Assembly: GCA_964493015.1 (NCBI GenBank)
Contig: CAZBLU010000035.1
Span: 1-16,216, forward strand
Source of the DNA: Caldimicrobium sp964493015
GTDB lineage: Bacteria; Desulfobacterota; Thermodesulfobacteria; Thermodesulfobacteriales; Thermodesulfobacteriaceae
Reading direction: 5' to 3'
Length of the DNA: 16,216 nt
Shown here: positions 1 through 7,520 of the stretch, piece after piece
How positions within the stretch are numbered: the stretch's first letter is position 1
How the letters are laid out: each line of letters begins with the position of its first letter
The notes under the pieces: model-generated
Seen by the model: only the letters and a program-made list of their open reading frames with translations
Databases searched by the model: none
Told to the model about the DNA's origin: nothing
Position numbers and translations under genes: made by a program

Positions 1-212
1 GCTTTGAGTCAATGAATGCTCGTTTTGAGGCACTGCAAAAGGAAATGAACACACGTTTTGAGGCCATGAATGCTCGTTTTGAAGCATTGCAAAAGGAAAT
101 GAACACACGCTTTGAGGCCTTGGAGAAGCGTTTTAATCATATGCAATGGTTTGTTGGAGTTGGTTTTACTATTTTGAGTATACTTATCGGTTTATTAAAT
201 TTTATAAAATAG
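1..212 (+). CDS. Coiled-coil protein with C-terminal membrane segment (5' end outside window)
   Basis: The reading frame is open to the left edge of the window (Phe-Glu-Ser precede the first visible Met at position 12), so this is the 3' part of a gene. The visible protein is a run of amphipathic helix made of an 18-residue unit of the type MNARFEALQKEMNTRFEA repeated about twice, then a related unit ending in EKRFNHMQW, then one hydrophobic segment (WFVGVGFTILSILIGLLNFI) and a final Lys. This is the layout of Bdr-like tail-anchored coiled-coil proteins, which likely oligomerise on the inner face of the membrane; no enzymatic motif is visible. The repeat unit makes array length prone to change by slippage. 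Its function is not known. It is followed by 248 bp of non-coding DNA, so it is probably not part of the pilus operon. Confidence 0.7.
   Translation, partial: FESMNARFEALQKEMNTRFEAMNARFEALQKEMNTRFEALEKRFNHMQWFVGVGFTILSILIGLLNFIK
12..119 (+). repeat. 54-bp in-frame tandem repeat, two full copies
   Basis: Positions 12-65 and 66-119 match at 51 of 54 bases, and each encodes 18 residues of coiled coil. The few bases before position 12 resemble the end of another unit, so the array probably continues to the left. A diverged part-unit follows from 120. The three differences are mostly silent, so the protein repeat is under selection or the duplication is recent. Confidence 0.9.
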
Positions 213-284
213 GTTCAATTTATACTTATAGATCCACTCTCCATTTTTAAATTTCCCTCAGTTACTATCCTTCCTCTATTTTGC

Positions 285-308
285 GGGGGAGCTTTGTCCC
301 CTCTTTTT
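285..308 (+). terminator. Possible intrinsic terminator inside the left repeat
   Basis: A GGGGA/TCCCC stem with a six-base loop (GCTTTG) is followed directly by CTCTTTTT. On the + strand this would stop transcripts arriving from the coiled-coil gene at 1-212 before they reach the pilin promoter. The stem is only 5 bp (6 with a G-T pair), so the call is tentative. Confidence 0.35.
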
Positions 309-351
309 GATAAACTTTTGAGGGTGGCTGACCTTCATAGAACACCCTGAG
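288..351 (+). repeat. 64-bp dispersed/inverted repeat, left copy
   Basis: The reverse complement of 16153-16216 matches this stretch at 62 of 64 positions; the mismatches are at repeat positions 51 (C/T) and 61 (G/C). The G-rich outer end (GGAGCTTTGTCCCC) faces out of the window in both copies. Two small stems can be drawn: GGGGA/TCCCC at 286-290 and 297-301, and AGGGTG/CACCCT at 321-326 and 343-348. It contains no ORF and no transposase is nearby. It could be a MITE or REP-like element, a solo end of an insertion sequence, or a shared transcription terminator module. Confidence 0.85.
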
Positions 352-379
352 AAGAAAGTTACTATTTCAAAATTCAAAG

Positions 380-401
380 ACTAAAGTTTTAAAACTTTAG
401 T
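380..401. promoter_or_regulatory. Perfect 22-bp palindrome, candidate operator
   Basis: The two 11-bp half-sites (ACTAAAGTTTT and its complement) meet with no spacer. The palindrome lies just upstream of, and partly overlapping, the place where the -35 box of the pilin promoter would sit. It is AT-only in the centre and lacks the GC stem of a terminator, so a binding site for a dimeric regulator is the more likely reading. Confidence 0.55.
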
Positions 402-418
402 TTGTCTTAACTGAAATA

Positions 419-427
419 TGTTATAAT
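419..427 (+). promoter_or_regulatory. Extended -10 promoter for the pilin gene
   Basis: TGT followed by a perfect TATAAT (422-427) makes an extended -10 element. A -35 match is poor: TTAGTT at 398-403 gives an 18-bp spacer, TTGTCT at 402-407 only 14 bp. Transcription would start near 434, giving a leader of about 27 bases with AGGA at 449-452, placed 8 bases before the TTG start at 461. Confidence 0.6.
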
Positions 428-460
428 AATCAAAACAATAATTCTTTCAGGATTGGTAAA

Positions 461-901
461 TTGCCCAAGCTGGTTAAGGGGGTTAAAACATTGGGATTTT
501 CTCTTGTTGAGCTGGTTATTGCTATTGCCATCCTTTCCATTCTTGCCGCCCTTGTCTTGCCTTATTATACTCGCTATCAACAAAAAGCCAAGGTTTCCTC
601 TTATGCCTTGCCCATAGCCAGGGCCTGCGCCCTTGATGCCATAACTCACTGCATGAGCGGAAGGCTTGCCGATGAAGAAACTGTGACTATGAATGTTACA
701 ACCTTCCCGAATTGTCGCAACTCAACTATTGCCTTAGGCAACCTAACAATTGACATAACTGGCTCTATTACCTGCGAGCCAACTGGCCATGTCTCAAACT
801 GCATGGTCTATGGGAAGCTCCAAAATGTTACCCTTTACCAAGCCCGCTGTTCCCTGAAAGACCAATCTCTCCACTGTGAGGTTATCTCTACTTCCAATTA
901 G
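461..901 (+). CDS. Type IV pilin, major-pilin-like (PilA/PilE family)
   Basis: A secreted subunit of a type IV pilus. The 12-residue leader ends in Gly12, followed by FSLVELVIAIAILSILAALVLPYY: the prepilin peptidase site, the conserved Glu at mature position 5 (Glu17 of the precursor) and the hydrophobic assembly helix. The 146-residue precursor fits a small major or major-like pilin. The globular part has seven cysteines, more than the single disulfide usual for PilA. The TTG start at 461 is chosen because AGGA sits 8 bases upstream and because it gives a leader of usual length. It has its own promoter (419-427) and is separated by 117 bp from the PilY1-like gene, so it may be expressed at a different level from the minor pilins. 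Whether it is the bulk subunit or a PilE-type minor pilin cannot be decided here. Confidence in the class is high. Confidence 0.9.
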   Translation: MPKLVKGVKTLGFSLVELVIAIAILSILAALVLPYYTRYQQKAKVSSYALPIARACALDAITHCMSGRLADEETVTMNVTTFPNCRNSTIALGNLTIDITGSITCEPTGHVSNCMVYGKLQNVTLYQARCSLKDQSLHCEVISTSN

Positions 902-970
902 TATTTGTTAATACCCGTTATGAGTGCCCGCAACCTTGGGAACACCTTAGGCCAATTTTGCCCCTTTACT

Positions 971-997
971 TTTAATACAAAATAGCAATATTATAAT
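971..997 (+). promoter_or_regulatory. Possible promoter for the pilY1-minor pilin genes
   Basis: A TATAAT box at 992-997 lies inside a 14-bp palindrome (987-1000), about 21 bases before the GTG start at 1019. The upstream -35 match is weak: TTTAAT at 971-976 with a 15-bp spacer, or TTTTAA with 16. The AT-rich context makes chance matches likely. If real, it lets pilY1 and the minor pilins be transcribed apart from the pilin at 461. Confidence 0.4.
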
Positions 998-1018
998 ATT
1001 AAAAGAAATGAAAAGGAA

Positions 1019-4000
1019 GTGGGGCTGAGCCCAGGGATGTTTTCTAATTCAAATCTTTTCCTTTGGTCAAAAAGGCTTTTTTTGATATTAATCTTTGTTA
1101 TTTCCTCCCTAATATTTCGTGAAACCCCCTATGTTTCAAGCGGCATGAGCGACTACTGCTACACTCCCCCCTTCATAGGCACAAGCCTAAAACCCAATGT
1201 CCTTATTGTTATGGACTTCTCTGGCTCCATGCAGTTTCCAGCCTATGTGCCTTGTAATTTTACTGGCTATAGCAATAAGGTGGCTCAATGTGGTAGTAGC
1301 ACATACTCTTATAACCCAAATCAGACTTACTCAGGTTATTTTGACTCTAATAAGTGTTATCAATATTCTTCAAGCTTTTTCCAAGAAGCTAATTGTGATT
1401 GTTCAAATAGAATTGGCTCAAGCACTTGTATCTCAGGAAACCTCTTAAATTGGGTGACTACAACGAGAATAGATGTTGCTCGTATGGTCTTAACTGGAGG
1501 AAGAACTTCTCAGTCCCAAGGAAACACCTTCCTTGAGAGTGAAGGTGCAGAATATACTATATACGAAAACAGCCTAAAATGCAGGTTCACTATAAGTGCC
1601 ACAACCACAAACAATAGGGTGATGACTATATCTAATAATAACGGCACTTGCCCATTAGGAAATAATGCTATATCTGACGCTCAGATCAGGATAAGACCCT
1701 CTGATCCGAACTCTATAAGAGGAATTATTCATTCTTTCTGTGATACCTCTGACTTGAATGGTCAGGTCAATGAGAAGTGTAAGCTCATCATAGAGTTTAT
1801 GGTTTTTGCAAGTGATGGTAGGTACGGAGAGATAAAAACTGGCAAAAATACTACCCTTGCAAGCCTGATTAGTGCTATAAACAATGAACTACCTTACTAT
1901 GGTACACCGACTGGAGAAGCTTTGTGGGAGGCTTATGACTTTTATAAACAAAGCAACGACCATAACTATGAAGCAAATTCAGCCTATATTAATCGTGAAA
2001 ATGGAAATGTAGATCCATACTATGATGGTTCTGGAGGAAATGCAACTCCCGTATATTGCAGAAAAGGATTTGTCCTCTTAATTTCAGATGGGGCCTGGAA
2101 TGGTAATATTGATCCTGTTGTTCCTGCAAGGCAGATGCTTATTAATGACCTAAGACCAGATCTACCAGGCAAGCAAAATATTTACACCTATACCATCTAT
2201 GCCTTTGGAGATTTAGACCCTTCAACAAAGCTTCAGGGAAGGCAGGCTATGATAACTACTGCCCTCTTTGGTGGCTTTGAGGACTTAGACTCTAACACTT
2301 GGCCCTTCCCCTTTACTGGTATTCAATACCCAACTGGAAGCGGAACTTGCTCTTCCCTTGAGAGTACTATAAGAACCAATATTCAAACTAATTCAACCAC
2401 CTATTGTAATAGTAGAGGTGTAACTTATCTTCTTCCCCAGTGTAATCCACCCAATAACTGGAATCAAGGATGTGCGGAGTGGGACACAGTAAGTAATAGT
2501 CCCATGGATGGCCTACCCTATAACTTTTATGAAGCAGATGATGCAGAAGCTCTAAAGGGGGCTTTGCTTTCAGCTCTCTCCGACATCCTTCGCCGAGCCT
2601 CCTCTGGGGCCACAGTGGCAACTCTTTCCCAAGGATTTGGATCTGGAGCCCTTATGGTGCAACCCTATTTCTTCCCAAGCTTACAAACTTCTGCAGGTGA
2701 AGTATCTTGGATTGGCTCCCTTAGAGCCTTTTGGATTGATTTCTTAGCTCGTATGAGAGAAGATACTAATCTTAATAAAATCCTTGAAATTCTCGGAGAA
2801 TTCATCGACAAATGGATTATCTTTGGAACCCCTTCGGGTAGCTCAACTCCTAAACTTTTCAAAATCACTAATGATACTACATGTTCAGCAGAATCCTTTG
2901 ATGATCCCTTTAGAGCTAATGTATTATTTGATGTGGGTTGTCGTTTGGCTAATGCAAGTGATAATCGCAGAATATATATTAATTTAGGTAGTTCTTTAAC
3001 TATTTTAACTCCAAATGATTCCACTTTGGTCAACAGCCTTGCTTCACTATGGAACGCAAGCGCAAAAACGCTTATTTCTACTAATACAGTTATAAATTCA
3101 GATACAACTAAATGTATAATCAATTATCTAATAGGCTCTAATTCTACCTCCTGTCCTGGAGGAAATTCAACCTTCGTCTCCAGGCCAAGAGATTTGGACA
3201 TATCAAGACTATGTGGTGGCCCAAATGTAGTGAAGACCTGGAAACTTGGGGATATAGTCTATTCAACCCCTACAATTTTGTCTTATAGACCTCTTGGGGA
3301 TTATCATTTGCGTTACGGTGATAGCTCTTATTTGGAATTTATTAGAAGTGACCGTTATCGTAACAGAAATACCTATATCTTCGTGGGAGCCAATGATGGC
3401 ATGCTCCATGCCTTTAGGGTGGGAAGGCTCATTGATCCCTTCCAGCCACCTAATAAACCCCTAAGATTAGTTGATGCCTTTAATGCAAACACTATTGATC
3501 TCATAGGGAAAGAGGAATGGGCCTTTATACCAAGGAATGCCTTACCCTATCTTGTGGCTTATGGCCATAAGGATTGGTGTCACATATTTACTACAGATAT
3601 GAAAGTATATGTCTTTGATGCAAAGATAAACAATCAATGGAGAACCCTTCTCCTTGGCACCATGGGATTTGGAGGAAGAGAGATAAATTTAGGAAATCTT
3701 GGAAATTATAGCTCCTCTATATATTTGCTTGACCTTACAGACTGGTTAGCAAATCCAGAGTCTAATTCTCCCACCCTTCTCTGGGAAATAACCCTGCCTG
3801 ATAGAACGCTTACCCTCTCTTCACCCCATGTGATCAAGGTAGGGGATACCTGGTATGTAATTATAGGTAGTGGGCCAAAATACATTTCTGGAGCTGGGAT
3901 GGTCAGTGTAAGCTATCCTTCTCAACCTAAGGTATATTTTATAAATTTGAATGATGGAGCTATTAGTCGCGAGATAGACCTTCCTGTAACTGACCAAGCA

Positions 4001-4858
4001 GTAGGTGCTATGCGCCCTGTAGATTATAATAATGACTATAGTGATGATTTAGTATATTTCGGCACATATAATAGTAATACTGGAACTGGAAAAATATTTA
4101 GAATAAATTTAAATAGCACAACCTTAGCTGAAGCTTTACCAGGCTTTCCAGGTGCACCTATAATTTCAGCGCCAGATTTGCTCTTAGATGAGAGTAAGAA
4201 CATATGGGTTTTCTTTGGAACTGGCACATATTTTGGAACAAATGATAATAATAGTAGAAATTATTTTGTAGGATTTCGTGATAAATGTGCCTTTGGGGGA
4301 TCAAATTGTACTACCTGGACAGATTTAGGAAATAGAACTAATTATTGTAACAATCCTTCAAATTATAATGCTACTATAGTGGAAAATGCAACCCAGGTAA
4401 CTTGTATTTATAACTTAACAGCAGATAGAGTGGAATCTGCCAATTTGGGAATTCGCTATGGCTTTTCTTTCATATCTACAGGTGATGGATGGTATCACAA
4501 CCTTGATTCAGCCTCAAAGGAAAGCATGTATTCCGATGTATTAGCCATGTATGGGATGGTTTATGGTATGAGTTTCAAGCAATATAATGATCCTTGTAAG
4601 ATTGGAGGCGAGTCTTATGTTTGGGAGATATGTTATAAAGTGGGATGTCCCTGCTGGGGTAAAAAGGGAGAGCCTGTGCTTAGAGAATTTGTAGGTCCTG
4701 GATCACCGCCTTTGCGTAAAGCCTTTGTGCCCTTTATGACACCAGGTGGAAGATTGGTTCTTTTTACACAGACTTCAGCTGGTATGCCCTTAGGTTACCA
4801 CGCTTCAGCTCCGAGTAAACTTTTTAGAGGTAGATATATCTTATGGATAGAAAAGTAA
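1019..4858 (+). CDS. pilY1: PilY1-like type IV pilus tip protein with VWA domain and C-terminal beta-propeller
   Basis: A 1279-residue secreted protein matching the PilY1/PilC family, which sits at the pilus tip, primes assembly with the minor pilins and can act in adhesion and surface sensing. A hydrophobic signal segment lies at residues 19-33. A von Willebrand A domain follows, with the metal site DFSGS at 66-70, a Thr-containing GTPTGE at about 295-300 and ISDG at 355-358. The C-terminal half contains propeller-type strands (NTYIFVGANDGMLHAF near residue 781) and a calcium loop of the D-x-N-x-D-x-x-x-D type at 1002-1010, matching the Ca-binding loop known in PilY1. Many Cys and Asn-x-Ser/Thr are present. 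The start is uncertain: GTG 1019 has AAGGA only one base away, ATG 1037 is too far from it, and an in-frame CTG at 1025 has the best spacing (7 bases). The last 16 bases overlap the next gene. Confidence 0.88.
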   Translation: MGLSPGMFSNSNLFLWSKRLFLILIFVISSLIFRETPYVSSGMSDYCYTPPFIGTSLKPNVLIVMDFSGSMQFPAYVPCNFTGYSNKVAQCGSSTYSYNPNQTYSGYFDSNKCYQYSSSFFQEANCDCSNRIGSSTCISGNLLNWVTTTRIDVARMVLTGGRTSQSQGNTFLESEGAEYTIYENSLKCRFTISATTTNNRVMTISNNNGTCPLGNNAISDAQIRIRPSDPNSIRGIIHSFCDTSDLNGQVNEKCKLIIEFMVFASDGRYGEIKTGKNTTLASLISAINNELPYYGTPTGEALWEAYDFYKQSNDHNYEANSAYINRENGNVDPYYDGSGGNATPVYCRKGFVLLISDGAWNGNIDPVVPARQMLINDLRPDLPGKQNIYTYTIYAFGDLDPSTKLQGRQAMITTALFGGFEDLDSNTWPFPFTGIQYPTGSGTCSSLESTIRTNIQTNSTTYCNSRGVTYLLPQCNPPNNWNQGCAEWDTVSNSPMDGLPYNFYEADDAEALKGALLSALSDILRRASSGATVATLSQGFGSGALMVQPYFFPSLQTSAGEVSWIGSLRAFWIDFLARMREDTNLNKILEILGEFIDKWIIFGTPSGSSTPKLFKITNDTTCSAESFDDPFRANVLFDVGCRLANASDNRRIYINLGSSLTILTPNDSTLVNSLASLWNASAKTLISTNTVINSDTTKCIINYLIGSNSTSCPGGNSTFVSRPRDLDISRLCGGPNVVKTWKLGDIVYSTPTILSYRPLGDYHLRYGDSSYLEFIRSDRYRNRNTYIFVGANDGMLHAFRVGRLIDPFQPPNKPLRLVDAFNANTIDLIGKEEWAFIPRNALPYLVAYGHKDWCHIFTTDMKVYVFDAKINNQWRTLLLGTMGFGGREINLGNLGNYSSSIYLLDLTDWLANPESNSPTLLWEITLPDRTLTLSSPHVIKVGDTWYVIIGSGPKYISGAGMVSVSYPSQPKVYFINLNDGAISREIDLPVTDQAVGAMRPVDYNNDYSDDLVYFGTYNSNTGTGKIFRINLNSTTLAEALPGFPGAPIISAPDLLLDESKNIWVFFGTGTYFGTNDNNSRNYFVGFRDKCAFGGSNCTTWTDLGNRTNYCNNPSNYNATIVENATQVTCIYNLTADRVESANLGIRYGFSFISTGDGWYHNLDSASKESMYSDVLAMYGMVYGMSFKQYNDPCKIGGESYVWEICYKVGCPCWGKKGEPVLREFVGPGSPPLRKAFVPFMTPGGRLVLFTQTSAGMPLGYHASAPSKLFRGRYILWIEK

Positions 4859-5415
4859 GGGGATTCACCTTAATTGAACTTTTATTTATTATAGCTATGT
4901 TGCTTGTCATAGGGAGTATAGCTGTGAAAGAGATTATTGCATATATACAGGAAGTTCGTTTAAGGGAGGCTGTTAATAAATTTTTGGGTGAAATTGAATA
5001 TGTAAAGAATCAGGGGATAATTTCTCTAAAGCCCTATGGAATACGAGCTTGCAAAGATAGTAATAAATACAAAGTTTTCATAGATTTAGATAGTGATTGT
5101 AAAGATCGAACTCCATATTGTGTGCCAAGTGAGGATAAAGTTTGTGCCCATAATCCTACTGTCTTTTGCACCAGCGACGAGGGTATATGCGGGGTGAGAG
5201 ATGGTCCCTGTATTACTGTTGAGCGTGTGGGAGAACTACCTGAAGGTACTAAGTTTGTTGGAAATAGTAGTTTTTATGTAGTCGTAAATAGGATGGGTTA
5301 TTTTTTTGATTACAGCTGTGGCTTTGGGGCTGGCTCTATTAGTATTGAGAATGCACTGGGTAAGAGAGTTAAAATTACTGCCAGTCGTTATGGAAGGGTT
5401 AGTGTTGAACAGTAG
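4843..5415 (+). CDS. Type IV minor pilin, FimT/GspH-like
   Basis: A 190-residue prepilin with the very short leader MDRKVRG, then FTLIELLFIIAMLLVIGSIAV: cleavage after Gly7 and the conserved Glu at mature position 5 (Glu12). The overall shape, a long helix and a beta-rich domain with a GspH/FimT-like ending (residues 150-190), fits the first minor pilin of a PilY1-associated set. The globular domain has eight cysteines, six of them in a short loop at about residues 85-125. It overlaps the end of pilY1 by 16 bases and the start of the next pilin, so translation is probably coupled. A GspH pseudopilin of a type II secretion system is the alternative, but PilY1 next door argues for a pilus. Confidence 0.8.
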   Translation: MDRKVRGFTLIELLFIIAMLLVIGSIAVKEIIAYIQEVRLREAVNKFLGEIEYVKNQGIISLKPYGIRACKDSNKYKVFIDLDSDCKDRTPYCVPSEDKVCAHNPTVFCTSDEGICGVRDGPCITVERVGELPEGTKFVGNSSFYVVVNRMGYFFDYSCGFGAGSISIENALGKRVKITASRYGRVSVEQ

Positions 5416-5956
5416 GGTAAAAGGATACACCCTAATAGAACTTACTATTTTTATAGTAATAAGTATAATAATTTTATTAGGTATGGCAAAAGGTATATTA
5501 GAGTTTAGTAAGCATCAAAAAAGAATCCAGCTACTTGATACGTCAAGGATGCTTATGGAAAAAATATATTTAGACCTTGAGAGTAAACCCAAAAACTATT
5601 TTGGAAATTTAATTTTCTATCAAACTAATGCCACCTGTGATTTTAATGGAACCTGTTCTTTTGATGAATATTGTTTTTCTTCCTATTCTACCTATAGATA
5701 CAGAGGGGTTAATTGTCTTCCTGGTTTTAATTGTAGATATTGCTTGCAGGGAAGTAGATTGATACCAACAGTATACAATTGCACCTCTGGTTATCAATTA
5801 GATGTAGAATTTGAGGTATCTTTGATAATTAATAACCAAACTTTACACCAAGATTACTCCACCTATGGGGTATGTTTAAAAGTTTATTTTAGAGATCCCA
5901 TTTATAACAAAACTCAGGAATATAGGGATAGGGTTATTTTTAGAAAATGGGATTAA
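5405..5956 (+). CDS. Type IV minor pilin (PilV/PilE-like), cysteine-rich
   Basis: A prepilin of 183 residues from the TTG start at 5405: leader MNSRVKG, then YTLIELTIFIVISIIILLGMAKGIL with the conserved Glu at mature position 5. The leader has the same length and charge pattern as the preceding pilin (MDRKVRG). GGAAGG at 5392-5397 lies 7 bases upstream of this TTG. A GTG at 5402 and an ATG at 5390 are also in frame, and the frame stays open back to 5306, but the longer versions would place hydrophobic residues before the leader. The secreted domain has eight cysteines, several in a C-x5-C-x5-C cluster like small disulfide-rich modules. It overlaps both neighbours by about 10 bases. Its exact paralogue type (PilV, PilE, GspI-like) cannot be settled by eye. 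Confidence 0.75.
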   Translation: MNSRVKGYTLIELTIFIVISIIILLGMAKGILEFSKHQKRIQLLDTSRMLMEKIYLDLESKPKNYFGNLIFYQTNATCDFNGTCSFDEYCFSSYSTYRYRGVNCLPGFNCRYCLQGSRLIPTVYNCTSGYQLDVEFEVSLIINNQTLHQDYSTYGVCLKVYFRDPIYNKTQEYRDRVIFRKWD

Positions 5957-6912
5957 AAAGTAGTTTTGCCAAAGGATCAAAGGGATATAGTTTAGTAGAA
6001 ATTCTAATGGTGATTACTCTTATTAGCATACTAAGTATAGGGATCTTGGGAGTTCTTCAAAATTTTTACAAGGAGGAAAAGGGAAGGAGGACTTTCTTAA
6101 AGAATGAGATGGAAGTTCAGATGCTCCTTTCTACTCTAAAAAAGCTTTTTTCTGGGATTGGCTTTGGTGCTCCTCTAAGGGAGGGCGATACCACTTCTGC
6201 TATATGTACTAATTTACCCCTTTTGGGTTATGATAAGGAGAACCAGGTTTTTTGTTACCTTTCTACAGCAGTAAGACAGGAAAGATACTCTGGATGCTGG
6301 TGGATTTGTGGTAAAGATGGAACTTGGAAGACAAGAGCTACCAATAATTTCGGAGTTCTCTGTCCTGATATTAATACCTTGACAAGTAACTCTCGTCACA
6401 ATTGGTTTCTATATTTGTATAATGATAAATCGGAATACACTCAAGTGTCTAATCCCCAATGTAAAAATCAAGCAGATTTAGTTTATTATCTTGGAAGAGA
6501 TAGATATTATAATCCTTACTTTTTCCCAGATGATTTCTCTGTCAAGTTACTTAGTGCTAATAATACAATTACAGGATGTGCTATTGGAACTTTTCAAATT
6601 AATCTTCAGATAGGAAGGGATGTTCCTCAACCTTTAATTAATTGTGTAGCAGATTTTAGGGTGAGATTAGTTTATAAGGGGATGGATACTTCCGCTCTCT
6701 TTAGAGGAGGAGTGCCTATAAAGGAGTTATCAGGTATGAGATTTTGTATGATTGTGCAGGTGGGGACAAGGCGTAGCTCTGAAGAACCACTTCCCAATTA
6801 TACTGATTGTGGGGATTTTACCCCACCAAATCCCTCTTTAGAGGAGGAATGGAAACATTTCAGATGGAGAGTTATAGAGTTTAATGTTCCCTTGTACAAT
6901 TTAATGTTATAA
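5947..6912 (+). CDS. Type IV minor pilin, PilW-like
   Basis: A 321-residue prepilin, the size usual for PilW and GspJ-like minor pilins. The leader of 13 residues ends in KG, followed by YSLVEILMVITLISILSIGILGVLQNFY with Glu at mature position 5 (Glu18). The large secreted domain includes CWWICG and about ten cysteines in all. It starts 10 bases inside the previous gene and has no clear ribosome binding site, so its translation is probably coupled to that of its neighbour. The family role is to join PilX, PilV and PilY1 in the tip complex that starts pilus assembly. The PilW assignment rests on length, position in the cluster and the N-terminus. Confidence 0.78.
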   Translation: MGLKSSFAKGSKGYSLVEILMVITLISILSIGILGVLQNFYKEEKGRRTFLKNEMEVQMLLSTLKKLFSGIGFGAPLREGDTTSAICTNLPLLGYDKENQVFCYLSTAVRQERYSGCWWICGKDGTWKTRATNNFGVLCPDINTLTSNSRHNWFLYLYNDKSEYTQVSNPQCKNQADLVYYLGRDRYYNPYFFPDDFSVKLLSANNTITGCAIGTFQINLQIGRDVPQPLINCVADFRVRLVYKGMDTSALFRGGVPIKELSGMRFCMIVQVGTRRSSEEPLPNYTDCGDFTPPNPSLEEEWKHFRWRVIEFNVPLYNLML

Positions 6913-6938
6913 AATGAAACTGCTTAGTGAGGATTTTG

Positions 6939-7511
6939 ATGGGAAAAACTGAAAAAAGAAAGAATGATTTAAAGAGAACAAGAGGAAGTATCCTTTTTAT
7001 GGGGATCATTTTAGCCTTTATTGGTATGGTTATTTTAGCGGGGCTTTATTTTCACTATGTAAAATCCTTACATATTATTTTCCCAGTTAAGACTTACGCT
7101 ACACTTAGAGATGCTGCAGTTGGGACCGTTCATATGGTAACTCATTATATTGATAATGGATACTTTAGGACTATTGATAATGATCCTTGTCCACCAGGAA
7201 CTACGAATGTAAATGCCACTGATGAAAATGCCACTTTAGCATCGGCTATAAGATGTTGTGAAACTTCAATTAATTTCAGATTGGTTGGATATAGTGAAAC
7301 ATTTCCTGCTGACACAGTAGTATGCTTATTGGGCACTCAACCTCATATTAGCGCTGGAAGTAGCCCTGATCCTGTCGTTAAAGGTGGAGGACCAAGTGGA
7401 TCTGAATCTAAGCCAAAAAAATATATATATAGTATCGCAACTAATGCGAAAGGTCCCAGAGGAACACTTTCTTATGTAGAGGCAGTTTATGAAAGTCCTC
7501 CACAGCAATAA
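6939..7511 (+). CDS. PilX-like pilus assembly protein lacking Glu5
   Basis: A 190-residue protein with a basic N-terminus ending in KRTRG16, then SILFMGIILAFIGMVILAGLYFHY. This is the PilX/GspK type of N-terminus: a Gly cleavage site and a hydrophobic helix, but Met instead of Glu at mature position 5. In GspK, and as far as is known in PilX, the missing Glu goes with a place at the very tip of the filament, with no subunit above it. The ATG at 6939 is preferred because GAGGA lies at 6929-6933; an in-frame GTG at 6927 would add four residues. It is the last gene of the pilus set, 14-26 bases after pilW. It contains four cysteines, two adjacent (RCCE). No terminator is obvious downstream. Confidence 0.7.
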   Translation: MGKTEKRKNDLKRTRGSILFMGIILAFIGMVILAGLYFHYVKSLHIIFPVKTYATLRDAAVGTVHMVTHYIDNGYFRTIDNDPCPPGTTNVNATDENATLASAIRCCETSINFRLVGYSETFPADTVVCLLGTQPHISAGSSPDPVVKGGGPSGSESKPKKYIYSIATNAKGPRGTLSYVEAVYESPPQQ

Positions 7512-7520
7512 TTTACCCTG

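Noticed and set aside
12..119. CRISPR-like regular repeats
   Set aside because: The units are directly adjacent with no unique spacers, and they encode an in-frame coiled coil; this is a coding tandem repeat.
902..960. Hairpin after the pilin stop (GTATT/AATAC and TTGG/CCAA)
   Set aside because: The stems are short and no T-run follows, so a terminator cannot be supported.
2665..3123. Minus-strand open frame of 152 codons inside pilY1
   Set aside because: It is the complement of the clearly coding PilY1 frame, has no ribosome binding site or recognisable motif, and its composition looks like a shadow.
5306..5404. Longer N-terminus for the PilV-like protein from ATG 5306
   Set aside because: It would overlap the FimT-like gene by more than 100 bases and put a long hydrophobic stretch before the prepilin leader; the TTG at 5405 has a well-placed ribosome binding site.
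461..7511. Type II secretion pseudopilins (GspG/H/I/J/K) instead of a pilus
   Set aside because: The large PilY1-like protein with VWA, propeller and calcium loop among the genes points to a type IV pilus, and no other Gsp gene is present; not fully excluded.
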